Shown: in pieces, positions 28,011-40,418 of the stretch
Position numbering within the stretch: the stretch's first letter is position 1
How the letters are laid out: each line of letters starts with the position of its first letter
Source: Lentinula raphanica
Lineage: Eukaryota > Basidiomycota > Agaricomycetes > Agaricales > Omphalotaceae
NCBI GenBank assembly: GCA_027919835.1
Contig: JANVFP010000043.1
Coordinates: 62,001-126,000, forward strand
Length of the DNA: 64,000 nucleotides
Direction of reading: 5' to 3'
Made by a program: the position numbers and the translations under genes
Notes under the pieces: model-generated
The model's input: only the letters and a program-made list of their open reading frames with translations
What the model was told of the DNA's origin: nothing
The model's database searches: none

Positions 28011-28864
28011 ATGTATGTATCGGGCCCCGACACGAAGAGTGAGATTCCTGAAGCGGTGAGTAGCCTTGCGAATCGATGTCCTGTGTAGAGTCCTGATCCT
28101 GCTCTCACAAACAGGGTTCTCCTCCACCATACGCTGCCTCTGATCCGTCGTCTTCCTCTTCGAGTCCACCTTTCGTCCTCCCAGACTCTGTCAAACCCTC
28201 TAATTACCTGTCCTTATCACAAACACACAACTCGTTTCGAGGAACCTATGTCATCGATCCATCGCTAGAAATTCCTAGCGAGTATCTGCCCCCATTACCC
28301 GATGGCGAAAACGAAGATACTCGAAGTAATTTCTACGCTCGGTCGACTCATGGCAATGTGAACGTGGACCTGTATCTCCTGGATAAAGTCAGTACAAACG
28401 ATTCAAAGAAGAGAGTCCTCTTGTGTACATCGTCGGCGCATGGTTCGGTTTATACTACGATTGTGAGTGCTTGATTCATGTTCCAGGTCGAATACCAACC
28501 CAGCGTACAGCATCGAGCCGACACACGTCCCTCATTCGAGTTGAAATCTAGCTCGAAAAACGGAGACGTTAATGTGAAGATACCTCGTTCGTTTCGAGGT
28601 CCAGTGACTGGGACTACCGTCCATGGTAGCATCATGATGTCCGATGCTGTTTCCAGTCAAGCCATGGTCTTCAGTGACGTCCAGGGTGTCAAGCGAATCT
28701 TCGTCGGAGATATGAGCACTCGCAACGAAGGAATAGTAGAGGACTCATTGTTTCTGGAATCTGCGCACGGAAGCATCAGGATTTATTTCGAAGACGAGGA
28801 TTTGACGCCGCCTATTGTGAAGAGTATGATAGGTATCTGGAGCAAGATGTTTGGCAGGGGATAA
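28011..28864 (+). CDS. Conserved fungal protein with adhesin-like beta repeats (DUF7330-like)
   Basis: Exons 28011-28055, 28115-28462 and 28511-28864 give 248 aa. A Ser/Pro-rich N-terminus is followed by ARSTHGNVNVDLYL, SAHGSVYTT, SKNGDVNVKIPRSFRG and ESAHGSIRIYFED. The recurring x-(H/N)-G-x-(V/I)-x-(V/I) strands resemble the auto-adhesin-like beta-solenoid pattern of basidiomycete proteins of unknown function (DUF7330 type). No signal peptide or membrane segment is seen. The second intron is 48 nt; a shorter 24-nt version ending at 28486 would be too small. Function unknown. Confidence 0.7.
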
Positions 28865-29146
28865 CTGAAAGCTGAAGCACACTGGCATCTGTATCCATTA
28901 GCCATACTACTTGCTACATATTGATATTTTGAGGATCTGAATGTATGGTTTTGCTGTATGTATCTACAATCTACGTGCAATCCGGTGCGACCTTCCACAC
29001 GCTTACTCTGTAGTGGGCACGCAGCAGCACCGGTGAACGGTTACAGTCGCCCTCACGGCCCGAAACAGTAAATTCCAGTTTCGGGGCAAAAAAGTTGAGT
29101 AGACACCACCACCTCGCTCTGCTTTCTTTCGCTACATCGATGGTCA

Positions 29147-30537
29147 ATGGACTCTCCTTCCTCAGACGATGCCGCTGAGCTCACATGGATCAACGTCGCC
29201 TTAGCCTTTGGATTCATCGCCTTCAACGTCGTCTTTTCGTATGTCTTTGACCTAGGGGTAGGCGTATCACTACTCGTCGCCGCTACGAGATGTGTCGTCC
29301 AATTAGCCATAGTGGGCACACTATTACAAAAGGTCTTCGAGACGGATAGTCCCTGGGCTGTTGCAGGAATTGCCTGTGAGTCTTTAAATCTGTGAATCGA
29401 AGTTCTATTTTCTAATTCCTCTTCGCACAGTTTTGCTCAATCTCATGGGAACGTTCGAAATAGGTATGCGCTCGGTGTGCTTGTCAATCCAGATGAATTA
29501 ACAAACCGTTACCCAGTCGTCAACAAGTCAAAGAAACGGCACAAGAACATGGCATGTCTACTATCCTCCTACGCGCCATCCTACCCTCGTTCTAACCTTG
29601 CCATTGCGTAGTTTCCTTCAGTCTTGTTCAGTTTGCTCGCGTCGACTATTCCGATATCCATCATCGGCGTCAGGTTCGCCATGTCGATCACAAAGTTCTG
29701 GGAACCATCACAGTATAGTGAGGAGCTCTTCATCAGTATGCAAATTTCACTGCTGTGAACTGTACGTCGGCTAGTTCCGGTCGTGGGCATGCTCTGCGGA
29801 AGCACAATCAATGGAGTCGTTGTCTCGATCACTTACATCCTGAAAGAAATGCAGTATGTCAAATTCAGCGTACTTACTCGCTTACTGAACAAAACCAATC
29901 TTCTTACAGAGAAAACAGGGATCGAGTAGAAATGTACCTCGCATTTGGAGCCTCTCGTACAGAGGCGTGTAAACCAATCCTTGTGGATGCTCTGCGAATA
30001 GCACTCACACCAACGATTAATCAAATGAGGTCAGTCTTCCCAGTCAGCATCCAGCCCTTTACTCATCACTCTCTCTGAACTCAAACACTCAGCGTCCTTG
30101 GCATCATCTCAATCCCAGGCATGATGACAGGGGCCATCCTGGGTGGCTCATCCGTCGAACGAGCCGCAAAACTCCAAATGATCATAATGTTCTTCCTCTC
30201 CGCCTCCACAGCCCTCGCATCGATATGTTCTGCCGGGTACGCCATCTCCGTAGTCGTGGACCGGGATCATCGTATACGCCAGGATAAAATATACTCAAAG
30301 TCTTTGTATGATTTCTCGTTTTCGTTCACGACCTGGGGGTTGTCTACCATTGTGGGGGTTTGGCATAGATTGAGGAATGCGATTCGGAAGATGATGAAGG
30401 GGATTTATGTGACTCTGGTCGGAGGGTCTTCAGGACAAGAGAATAGGGTCCGTTCTGGGAGTGGAGCAGCAAGAGAAGAAAGGGCTGGGTTGCTCGAGAG
30501 AGGGTTGTCTTATGAAGAAAGTCCACCTCTGGGTTGA
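29147..30537 (+). CDS. UPF0014/FetB-like integral membrane protein
   Basis: Seven exons (29147-29375, 29431-29463, 29517-29551, 29612-29717, 29775-29853, 29910-30029, 30093-30537) give 348 aa. Multiple membrane helices and the family motifs are visible: FDLGVGVSLLVAATRCVVQL, VVGMLCGSTINGVVVS, LAFGASRTEACKPI and GMMTGAILGGSSVERAAKLQ. This is the UPF0014 family, which includes bacterial FetB and plant ALS3/STAR2, permease subunits of ABC systems for metal or UDP-sugar export. The ATP-binding partner (FetA/STAR1 type) is not in the window, as expected in a fungus. The fourth exon is preceded by an intron with a GC donor (29552-29611). The cytoplasmic tail is Gly/Ser/Arg-rich. Transport role is an inference. 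Confidence 0.85.
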
Positions 30538-30742
30538 CGAGTTGGGCATCAATATCGAGGTTTTGGTTGCAGCACAAATCTTTTGTGTGCACTCAATAGA
30601 AGGGCAATAGAAGGCAGATACGGGAATGAGTTTGATTTATTGTGATACTGAAGAGTGGCATTTGCGAAGCACGACAATCTCAACTACGACACATACATGT
30701 ATGATACAATTTCCTTCGTCTGGTGGGCAATTCCATCGCTCT

Positions 30743-32433
30743 TCATGCCGACTTAGGAGGTTTAAGTTGAGACGTCGAAGCCCGCTGATATTCATCTCCT
30801 TCTTCAGCTAGTTCTTCTTCCCACTCTTCCTCACTCTCGATTTCGTCTTCCATTTGGTCTTTCTCCAACTTCATTGCCATCTTCCATGTCTCTTCGTCAA
30901 CCTGTTCTTCGTTCGCTGCGTCCTCAGCGATCTCAATACCCGCGATCGATTCGTCTGTCGCAGATATAAGTCAGATTGATGTGAATAATTGAAGAATCGT
31001 ATCTCTTCTGACCTTTTTCAGCCGGCATAACCACCACCCACAGAACCCTATTCGTGGCCCAGTGCTCCAAAAGATCCGCGGCAGCAACCCGTCGTTCCGC
31101 TTTGCTCATTCCACTGAGTAAACCCTTCTTTTGACCTCTTTCCATCCTTCGGTGAGATTTTTGCATCCTTCGATAGGCTTTACGTTCTGCCTTGGCCTCC
31201 TTCCGTGCCGTTCGATAATCCATATATCCCCCCGGGCTACCTCCATAACTCATACCAGTAGCAGCTCCACCGATCATTGGCGTAGGCATCATCGTCATCG
31301 GGATAGGACTCGGACTGGGGCTGCGGGGTACATCTCTATATCCTCTCCCGTAAGGATAATTACCACTCGCCACACCAGCAGCTTGGATCTGCGCCCACGC
31401 CCGCCTCCGTTCCTCGTTCTTCCTCTCAGCCTTGTTCTCGCGTTTCTCGTCAAATTTGAGGCCCCAGGTATTGATCATGTCCATGACCCCTTTGGGCTTT
31501 GCGGGAGGTGGTAGACCTTGGGTTTGAACGGGAAGCGTGGCACCTGGGAAGGTATGCTCGAGAAGCGCCAGACGACGCATCAAGACCGGTGACTGGACAG
31601 GGTCACCTGGATAACCACTTGGAGCGATTGGGGGAGGTTTATCGGCGAGTGTATGGATGATACGTGCTGCGATGGGACCGACGATAGGGATGGGAACTTT
31701 GAGGAAAACGGTCCCTACTCCACGCCCGATCTTGTTTATCGTTGCTCTCGTTTTACTTTCTTCGTCAGTGGTATGAGATCCTGGAGGGGCAACAAGACGG
31801 AGCATGGCAGGAGTGGTGCAAAGACGGACTGATAGCCCACGAGGTTTGAACAGGTTCAGGTTAGCAGCTCGAAGGTAACGATCTGTAAGCGTCTTTGATA
31901 GAACACGCATACCGACTTGTGCAGAGGTAGTGACGATGATACTTGCAATCATCGCCCAATGATTCGGACTGTAGAAGAGGGAGATTATTAGGCGATGATT
32001 TCTAACGATAACGATGAAAAACAAACACGAATCCGACTATCTGTCCTACCACATTCACAATCCTCAAAGGGGGACTTGCTACGATGGCCAGATTGAGTCC
32101 ATCAATGAACGATAGAAACATCTCTGGGGTGATGCCTACAGTCTCTAAGGCTGCATTGTATCCTCGAGCGAAAGCAGATGCTGGATTCGCGTTGACGCTG
32201 ATGCGAGGAATACACAATGGCAAAATCTGTGGAACATCGTCCCGTCGATAAGGAGGGGCTTCTGCCTCGGATGGTGCAGGTACATAGGTTCGGATGAGAA
32301 CATCAGCATCATGCATAAGCTGGATCCCAGTCGATTTCGCAGTAGCAGAGTTCGGCGGAGACGACGAAGGACTCGGAGGCGAGCTTGGAGATGCAGACTT
32401 GGGAGACATGGGACTTTGAGGACTGGTAGACAT
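30743..32433 (-). CDS. Conserved fungal protein, 524 aa, function unknown
   Basis: Exons on the minus strand: 32433-32027, 31968-31013 and 30954-30743. The N-terminus is Ser/Pro-rich. A conserved core follows: ADVLIRTYVP, FARGYNAAL, FLSFIDGLNLAIVASPPL and GFVPNHWAMIASIIV, then SKTLTDRYLRAANLNLF and VRLCTTPAMLRLV. I recall this core in many ascomycete and basidiomycete hypothetical proteins, where a membrane-associated hydrophobic segment follows the FIDGLN block. The middle is Gly/Pro/Tyr-rich and basic, with a coiled-coil-like Lys/Arg/Glu segment, and the C-terminus is strongly acidic. Splicing the last intron replaces a frame that would otherwise end at 30933. No enzymatic motif seen. Confidence 0.75.
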
Positions 32434-32449
32434 GGTGGTAGAGGAAGAC

Positions 32450-32722
32450 CTGGTTTATAACGCGTTCATGAACACCGGTCCATATATCCTCCTGTGTTAG
32501 ACCGGCGTCGCGTTTCAATAAGTTCAGAATCAGATAGATCGTTGTCAATTGAGTCTGTTCAGCTCCTGGCGGTAGCCGTGATCGTCGCTGATCGAAATTC
32601 CATATGGCACACCGCCATTCCGATGGCAATCCCACAGTTTCTGAGAAAAAGATCGTGAAGAATATGTGGCTGGTAGCGGCGTAGCTCACCACAGCTTCCA
32701 AGTCCTCTTGAGTTTGACGCAT
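32450..32722 (-). other. Orphan exon-like open frame
   Basis: A protein-like stretch (MRQTQEDLEAVVSYAATSHI at the start, LTTIYLILNLLKRDAG later) ends in a possible donor just before the start of the 524-aa gene. No downstream exon on the minus strand fits, so it may be a relic or part of an alternative leader. Not recognised. Confidence 0.25.
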
Positions 32723-32855
32723 ATTGGGATCAAGAAGACCGCAAAAAGTTCAGTACCGTGCACAGCGTACGAGTACGATACGTACAGTCTTGAGCAGCCT
32801 TACCTATAAATAGAGAATCAATTTGATCACTGACTCGTGGTAGCCTACACCGATC

Positions 32856-33684
32856 TTAGAACTTGAAGCTCTTCAAAAGATTTGAACGGCAGCGAGTGGG
32901 CTCAAGAAAACGAAATGCAGAGGTCGAATAACAAGTTTTCGAGTGGCGCGGCGCAACAATCTGGAATTTCTCATAGTGAACAACACGTAAAGAAAAAGGT
33001 GGGTCTGAAGATTGAGATACGAACTGGTTCAACAAATAAAATGAGAACTTACGGTGGCACTGTAATGATGACTTCAGCATCAGAACCATACCAAACAGTG
33101 AACGAAGAACATAAAACAGAATGAGGGGGCTCTCTTCCACCATACCACGAGATTGTCCCGAAGAATATGAGATGTATGAGTCTACTGCTTATTTCAGTAC
33201 AACCGCAAAACGTGGTCGAAGATTTCAGAAGACTCCAATACTAACGAATCGCTGAACTCAACGCGAAAACTTGAAGGTGGACGGTGCAAGTCAATCAAGA
33301 TCAGGACGTTCGAAGCGTTACGTTTGTACAACAGGATTCCATGGGATTAACGGGCTGAGAGAAATACAAAGCTGATTTATCAAAGAGCATGAGGATTAGG
33401 ATCCTACTTGAAACGTGAGCAGCTGAAGAGTACAAATACAATGGTGCCACCAACCTCTGGATGAGTCGAGCACGACGGCATTTGTGGCTACGACAGATAG
33501 ACAAGTGTCGATATATATCATATTCAGGTGTGGCCAATAGCCATCTCCGAACAGAGAACGATACCATGTGCAGCATCCTAGAGTCTGAAGAAATACAATG
33601 GAATGAACACAAATTGGAGAACCAGAACGGAAAACACTCACCTCGGGTGCGAATGTGAACGGGAGACATGCTGCCCATGTTCAT
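32856..33684 (-). pseudogene. Possible remnant of a multi-exon membrane-protein gene
   Basis: Exon-like pieces with splice signals on the minus strand: an ATG region at about 33682 (MGSMSPVHIRTR), a donor near 33641, a segment with DSRMLHMVSFSVRRWLL or, in another frame, hydrophobic segments, and a later piece ILFYVLRSLFGMVLML. I could not join them into one frame. It is either a gene whose model I failed to build or a decayed copy. Confidence 0.25.
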
Positions 33685-34001
33685 GAGATGATCTAGGAGG
33701 AATTCCTACTAAGTATATGAGCCACTGAGTGGACAAATGAAAGAATGACACAGAGACAAGAGAACAAGGAAAAGTCAGAACGATACAGAAAGAGTAGAGA
33801 GAAGAACGAGTCGATGTAAGAAGTTGGTTCTAGACGGCTACAGCGATGAGAGGAAATGTAAGTATACAACATTGAGGAGTCGTGAAAGAAGAAAGAGCAA
33901 TCATAATCATCTCACCAGGCTACTATGTGTAGCTTTGGCCAATACCTTCCGAACAGAGACGATCTTCAGCTGTAAGGGATCATGTCAAGAGTGAGATCAG
34001 T

Positions 34002-34880
34002 CTACAGGCTTGTGCCTGTTACGCCTTCGTAGGAGTCAAAATAGATATGCTCATGTCCTTCTTCATCGCCGATATAGATTTCGGGATAAATTCCAGGCTC
34101 ATCAGTCAAGTCGTCATTCACAGACCAGGAAGTGGCATCATCGCAGTCGGTAGGCGGGTAGACCACAGCTTTGGTGAGCTTGAACCGGGTGAGATAGCTT
34201 TCGCGCAGCTCGATGCGGGTGGATCTGTCTCGACCTCCGTAAAGCTGTGTGATCTTTGCGCGAGCCTGGACACGTGAAGGTTGCATCAGCGTGCGCCCAA
34301 GACAAGAAGGAAGGGACCACGACGTACCAAAAGGGACATCATCTCCCAGTCAGCTTTGGTGGCAACATAGTCTGCATCTCTTTGGATCTTCCAGAAACCA
34401 CGAAACACAAACATCTTGTTCCTGCTACCATCAGAAAGGATAGGGCACTTTTTGGACGCGGCCGGCGTGAACAGCATCAAAGGTTTTGTGGTGTCGATAT
34501 CTGGAATCAAGAAAGGGTCAGTAACGAAGCTCCGTTCTTCATCTTCAGAGTCAGACAGTGCGTTATACAGGTCATTACTGTAGATGAGGGGAACATCCGT
34601 GTGGTGTATCAATAGAGGTCGATATCCCAAAGCTTTTGAGACCTGTGGAAACGATGACGATGAGATTGAGATTGAATGAGCAAAGACAAATAGAGTACCT
34701 TGTGGATGGACTCTTGAGAGTATAGACCAGCCAGAGAAAATCCGGAGACAATCATGAATGATTCTTCCAGTGTGAAGTGGTCAGCAGGATGGAACTTGTG
34801 AAGCGGAGATATGAGCAGAAGGAACAGTGTGTTGGTCGAAGTTGCGGTGAAAAGAACGAGCCAGCCATATTGAGCTTTTA
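34002..34880 (-). CDS. Hypothetical protein, 5' end unresolved
   Basis: Three in-phase exons on the minus strand: about 34880-34699, 34642-34328 and 34265-34002. They read YGWLVLFTATSTNTLFLLLI, FHPADHFTLEESFMIVSGFS, ALGYRPLLIHHTDVPLIYSN, then an acidic segment and KMFVFRGFWKIQRDADYVAT, ending in an acidic tail. The hydrophobic first stretch could be a membrane helix. The upstream exon with the start codon was not found; the frame hits a stop near 34900 unless an intron intervenes. No family recognised. Confidence 0.45.
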
Positions 34881-35119
34881 TAGCTTTTGAAGAGAATGGT
34901 CAAAGGAGCATGACTCAATTAGAATAATAGCCAAATGGTATGGTACAAGCAGAAGGAACGCAGCAAAGAACAATGAGCAAGAACGCGTGGCGTCACTGGC
35001 ACGTGAAATAAGCACGTGCACAACGGCCCATCACGGAAACAGCCGATCCCATCATAAATCATCGTTGCGTTTAACTTGAAGCGTCGACCTGAACACCGTT
35101 GAACACCCATTCTATCAAG

Positions 35120-36130
35120 TAGCTACCTCCTCGTCTAGTGGGCGCAAACTTTAGACGAAAGCTTCTGGTCTTTGAAGCCATCTTGGTCTATCTCTGCAAT
35201 CAGATTTCAAAAGACTGGCTTTCCTCGTAACTTCAATCGCTGAAGAGCAGTATTCCTGTGCAACTCTAGAAATGGTAAAGGAAAACCCGTATCATCCAAC
35301 ACAAGATCTTTGATCATGCTCAACGCGGTTCTTGATACTACTATACATTGCGGGCACGCGACCAAGTTCAACTCGAAAAGAGAATGGAAAGCACAATAGC
35401 AAAACTTCGTCGAACAAATCCAGAGTGCAATCAATGACTGAAGAAGAAAGACAGGAAGATACTCAGGAGATCTTGGAGAGATCTGGGCCCGGCGTAGGCT
35501 CAAAATAGCGGAAGTAAAGACAGAATAGGGATACGAGAATAGCCTGGAGGAGGGTAAGTCCACTTCCAATTTCAACCAGATCCGTCGCTGAGGTATCCCA
35601 GTTACACTGACTTTCACGTGTACTTACATGTGAAGCATCAACTCTGCCAGCGAGTGAGTTGCCTTGTCTCAGTAGTAAATCATCTTGTGATGAAGTTGTG
35701 ATAGGCGACCTCGCAATCCACTCTAGTATCACTTTTCCCTTCCTCATCGAGAGCGAATATACGCCCAAATAGCCCAAATAGCATCTTTTGGCTCAAGCTC
35801 TAGCTCATTCCACCCGCCCCAGATTGAATATCTATCTATCCCGCTGTATCATCTTCGAAAGATACATACCTTCTCCAGTCGATGATACACGGTGTTATCG
35901 AGTAACGCCATGTCAACAGAGTTTTTCATGGGCAAGATGAAGCAGTCGGATGTCGAAGGTGATCATGATAACCAGATCGAAGCTGAAGCCAAAGATAACT
36001 TTATACTGACGAGTGCACCCGACAGAGTTATATCATCCATCTGTCCAGACGGTTGAATCCTGATTTTGTTCGAATGCCTGCCGAACCTCCCTCGAATCCA
36101 TACAACTTTCAACTCTTGCACTTCGATCTG
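35120..36130 (+). pseudogene. Decayed RPAP1 5'-region copy, introns retained
   Basis: Blocks align in order with the intact RPAP1 gene at 42610: 35125-35210 with about 42637-42740, 35395-35560 with about 42920-43120, 35562-35800 with the intron 1, exon 2 and intron 2 region (43121-43360), and 35880-36130 with about 43430-43670. Shared words include CAATGACTGAAGAAGAAAGA and GGGCAAGATGAAGC. Stops and indels interrupt every frame. Because the introns are copied, this is a DNA-level duplicate and not a retropseudogene. Confidence 0.85.
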
Positions 36131-36660
36131 ACGTGTCTGGCAACGAACTCGAGGCTCAGTGCTATAATTTGCTACTGGGAAAACAGCAAAGTGCGAAGTA
36201 GATCCGTTCTTGTCGACGTCCATCGTTTGCTATTCAACATCCAGGGCTCCGAAAAGTTGGCGGGGTTCTCTAACTATCGAAGCGGTCTTCAAATATGTGT
36301 TTTCTATCCTTCAACGTGAACAACTTTGGCTCACCTGTACAGGATTTTGGAGTGACCTGAGTAAAGTGGGATTGGTGTGAAACCGAATATGCATTGCATC
36401 TGCGCAAAACTCCTCCCGAGTCGAGACGTACCTTTCTAAATTCTACTCTGATTGCAGATGCATAGTATTCCTGGACCCGTTTCAATCAGTGTTTCGTGTA
36501 TAGGTCAAATTAGGCGATTTCAGTCAAGGGATCCTCAGGTGATGAAGGCACAGCTCCAGCGGTACGGTTCTCAGAGGTGAGTTCTCGCCGCAACTCAACC
36601 TCGGTATAAAGGCATACATGAAAATCTTGAATATCACCTTTGATCATACCAAGTATCACA

Positions 36661-38047
36661 ATGGCCGATGTTCTGGTCCCTCCCTTCGACATCATGTTTT
36701 TGACAGGAATATGGATTGAAACTGTGCTCTATGGTGAGATCCATTGCTTCTTGAATCTCTGGCTCGAGGAAATACTCATGCGCTTTTACAGGTCTTAAGT
36801 TCGTGTCAACTTTCCTTTTGACCGTTACCAGACATAATGTCTTTACAGTACCATTGTCTTCGGTACTGCTATCTTCGTTCTGACCAGGATGTACAGAGCA
36901 GGAAAGCCATCGGCTGCGTAAGAATCCAAGGAACATGATGCGAGTTTTTTTTCTCATATCTTTGATCTCTTCAGATTTCTGCTTGTGACTTCTGTCTTTC
37001 TCTTTTCGCTATCTACGGTATATATCTCGGTTTGCCTTCGCCAGCTCTTCGAAGCTTTCATCTGGGGCCCTCCAGGCGGAGCTAGCTTGTATTTTGCAAA
37101 CATTCAGGATCGCCTTGCCATCTCAAAGTTGGTTTTGTATGAGGCAAATGTACGTCGAGTAGCATTCCAAAATTCTGATCAAACTGATTTTGCAGATAGG
37201 CCTTCACTCAGGATATGATACTGGTATGTATCCCCTATGAATACAATCATCGTTTTTGTACGCCGGTGAACTCATTACTTTTCAGATTTGGCGTATGTGG
37301 GTCATTTATAACAACTCATGGATTATGGTCATCATTCCTGTGAGTGAGCCCATTTCGGCTCCCAATGCTAGACTCCAACTTTCTCGTACAACGTAGACCG
37401 TCATGGAATTTGGTCATATTTCTGCTGGAATTTACAGCATTCGTCGAGGAGTGACACCAAATACTTCAATATTCGATCCTTTCGTGCATCGCGGAGCCAT
37501 TGCCAATTGGTCCTTGGACCTTGCCGTCAACATTGGGGTCACGACCTGTATCGTATACAAGCTCTGGACTGCAGGTCGCTCTCTTGAGGAGATCGGACTT
37601 TCAAGGAGGAAACACCCATACACCAGTGTCATCTTCACGGTCATCGAATCCGGTGGGATTTTTGCAACCGCGACGTTGATCACAGTTAGTCTGTATCTAT
37701 CCGGAAATCTTGCTTCTGTCGCAGCCATCGACTCCGTTGTTCAACTTGCGGTAGTGCTAATGTATTCTGCTCTTTTCTATCGATAGCTGACATTCTCACA
37801 GACCATCACTCCGCTTTTGATTGTGGTCAGAGTCGGGTTAGGCTTACAACATGGAATTCCGATCAATACGATGACGTTCGAGCTGGCTAGTTTGGACCTT
37901 GGCTCTAGTATCTATCGAACCCCAGGCTTGCAGGTGCACATTCCTAGAAACCAGGATACCTTTGGCGAGGGTACAGCTGCAGTTTCACTGCAACGGACTT
38001 CTGATAGCGGCGTCAAAAACTACAAAATTCGTCCGGATATCGTTTGA
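36661..38047 (+). CDS. Seven-helix integral membrane protein of Agaricomycete type
   Basis: Eight exons (36661-36733, 36792-36798, 36849-36917, 36975-37149, 37212-37223, 37286-37339, 37397-37750, 37802-38047) give 329 aa; two are micro-exons of 7 and 12 nt whose inclusion keeps frame and restores the family pattern NTIVFGTAIFVL and DMILIWRMWVIY. About seven hydrophobic segments are visible, including FLLVTSVFLFSLSTVYISV, IGVTTCIVYKLW and GGIFATATLITVSLYL. This pattern is very common among uncharacterised Agaricomycete membrane proteins. Function unknown. The acceptor of the 12-nt exon is inferred from the expected motif. Confidence 0.7.
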
Positions 38048-38456
38048 ATCTGCCATCAGCAGTTTCGAATATGGGGGAACGCATGATTGCGCTGGCTTTG
38101 GGCCACTTCATTGGAGAATGCTAGCTGTAATGGTATCTGGAGACTGATTTCATTATTTGCACACGAATACGCATTAAAACTAGGAATATCGTCGGCGATA
38201 TATCTCAAATTGCATTGTATACTGAAGAGACACATTCTGGATACAAGGGCGAGCTGAGCAAATTCTCGCTGGTCACTATTAGAGGGCGGTATGTACCAGA
38301 TAGTAATGAGTTCTTTGATCAACCTCCAGCAACTATATATGAACCATGAAAGGCATAAATAGGTGTTGGTGTGCCCGTCGAGTTGGCGTCAAGTACAAAA
38401 TTTAAATTCCAATGGGCGCTTATAGACACCTATGAGCGTTCTCTTGAACCACCATC

Positions 38457-39966
38457 ATGCGGTCGTACCTCCTAACAATCCCTAACGAGCTACTCCACTC
38501 AATTGTCGACTATATTGCCTACACCTCCATACCTGTAGGCCCGCCAGACTCAGCCTGGTTTTCCAAATCTCTCGTCAAATATGTTTCACCCTATCTCCTT
38601 GCACTCTCTTCAACCAATTGGCAACTTCGTCGAGTTTGTCTTCCTTTCCTCTTCGCATACATTACAATAAGGCATGAGGAAGATGTAACAAGGATTATGG
38701 ACTATACTGAACTTTTCTCAGAATTCACAAAGTATGTCTCGACTCTCACACCATATGTTATCCAACACTCAGTGATCAACGTTCACAGAGTTTTAGTCAT
38801 AGGGATCTTTCATATGCGACCTGGAACAACGGATCAGCTCATATCTCAAATATTACCCCGATCTGAACAACTCTCCGAAGTCGAGCTGCAAAATTGTCGC
38901 ACCGAAACAGTTCTTCTTAGAGCGATACTTGCCCGTCCCACTGTCACATCAGTTTTGGTCCACGAACTCCCTGACCCGTCTATGTGTAACGATGATCTAT
39001 CAAAAGTAACACTCAGTCAGCACTCAGATTTGATTTTCTCTCTTGATCAAAAGTACGAATCATATATGTCTCGGGGCATGAGGCTCATGCGCTTTGAGCT
39101 CTTTGGCTCGCTCAACGCCCAGTTTCAACCCGAAATCTTCTCTGGACTGAAGGAGATACAAATTCACATGAACATCATTCCCAAATCATTCTCCTGGCTG
39201 CCTCTTCTTTCATCAACTCATCCAAACCTGGACAAGGTTTGGCTCCTCAATGTTCACCAATACCACTTCACTCATGATACACCTCATTCCTTGACATCTT
39301 TCATTGGGGAACTGCAACAACAAGGCCTCTACAAATTTTTCAACATGACACAAGTTGGTCTGTGTAGAAATGTTGGCCAATTGTTGCAGGGTTGGTATGT
39401 CATGGGATTCACCTTGATGGCCACTATCTCTGGTACCTCTCTGATTGAAGTACTTGTGCTTGCTGCCTCCTTCTTTCCGAAACTTGAGGTTTTCACCCTC
39501 GATCTCTGTTTACACAACATGAGATATGATATCGTGAGTCATACCATTTCAGGTCTTGTAGTCTAGTTGCTGATTTCCTGGAAATCAGGATGATCTTGTT
39601 TCTGCCCTTGCGCATTTTCCATCTCTTCAAGTTCTATCTCTCAATGATGTCTTTTATTGGCTCGATTTCGAATCCGGAAACAGGAAGACTACGCCAGTGG
39701 TTACTGTCAAACCAACCAAATCTCTGGTAGATGTCTTTCACGAGCTCAGAGCCCGTTATGAAAGTGGACTATCCCTGTTCACATCTTGCCTGGCGGAGCA
39801 AGTCAGAAGTTTGGATTCAGTTCACATCAATGATAAGGGCTATGACTCTGATGTCAGCAGAGGTTGGTACCTTTCCGGATGGATTCATGTCCTCAATGGC
39901 AATCGGGACGTTGGTGGAACACTTCACCAATATGATGTTTATACCCGTCGACGGCCCTTTGTATAA
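38457..39966 (+). CDS. F-box-like protein
   Basis: Two exons, 38457-39533 and 39589-39966, give 484 aa. The N-terminus LLTIPNELLHSIVDYIAY has the F-box signature (P-x-E-L-L-x-x-I), which in other proteins binds Skp1 in SCF ubiquitin ligases. The rest has leucine-spaced segments typical of the variable substrate-binding part of Agaricomycete F-box proteins (VLVIGIFHMRPGTTDQLISQ, LTSFIGELQQQGLYKFF), without clear LRR or Kelch repeats. A lineage-expanded orphan F-box gene is the likely identity; no target can be inferred. Confidence 0.75.
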
Positions 39967-40418
39967 TGTTGGAAAGAGTCAAGGCGTGTAAAATATGTAA
40001 CGATACAGACAACATGCAATTGTTTTTGTTGGCTGTTAGACCTACCTCGTTCAGATTCACATCATGAAACCACCAGTGGTCAGAGAAAGCATTGGAATTC
40101 TTATTTATCATTCAAATGAAGTTGTATATTCCATTGCAATATCACTTGAACATTCCTGCAATGTCTCTGTTGCTATTCACTATGTTTATAGAGTCACGAA
40201 TGAAGTCTTCTTCAGTCATACATTCATTATGGGGTTCTGCATGGAGTCTAGACTCTAGAATGTCCTTTCAGGCGGGCGAGGATGCTACCAACTCACACCA
40301 TGGTACCTACACACGCGCTAGAACTCATAGTCAAACGTTCTCGCAGTAGCTAAAATTGCATCAATTGTTATTCAGGACGTTGGGTATATATCGTAACACT
40401 GCTTGCATGTATGCTAGG

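Noticed and set aside
28463..28486. A 24-nt intron in the adhesin-like gene
   Set aside because: Too short for a spliceosomal intron; a 48-nt version ending at 28510 keeps the frame and the motif.
31131..31514. 127-aa plus-strand frame
   Set aside because: Antisense shadow of the Gly/Pro/Tyr-rich part of the 524-aa minus-strand gene.
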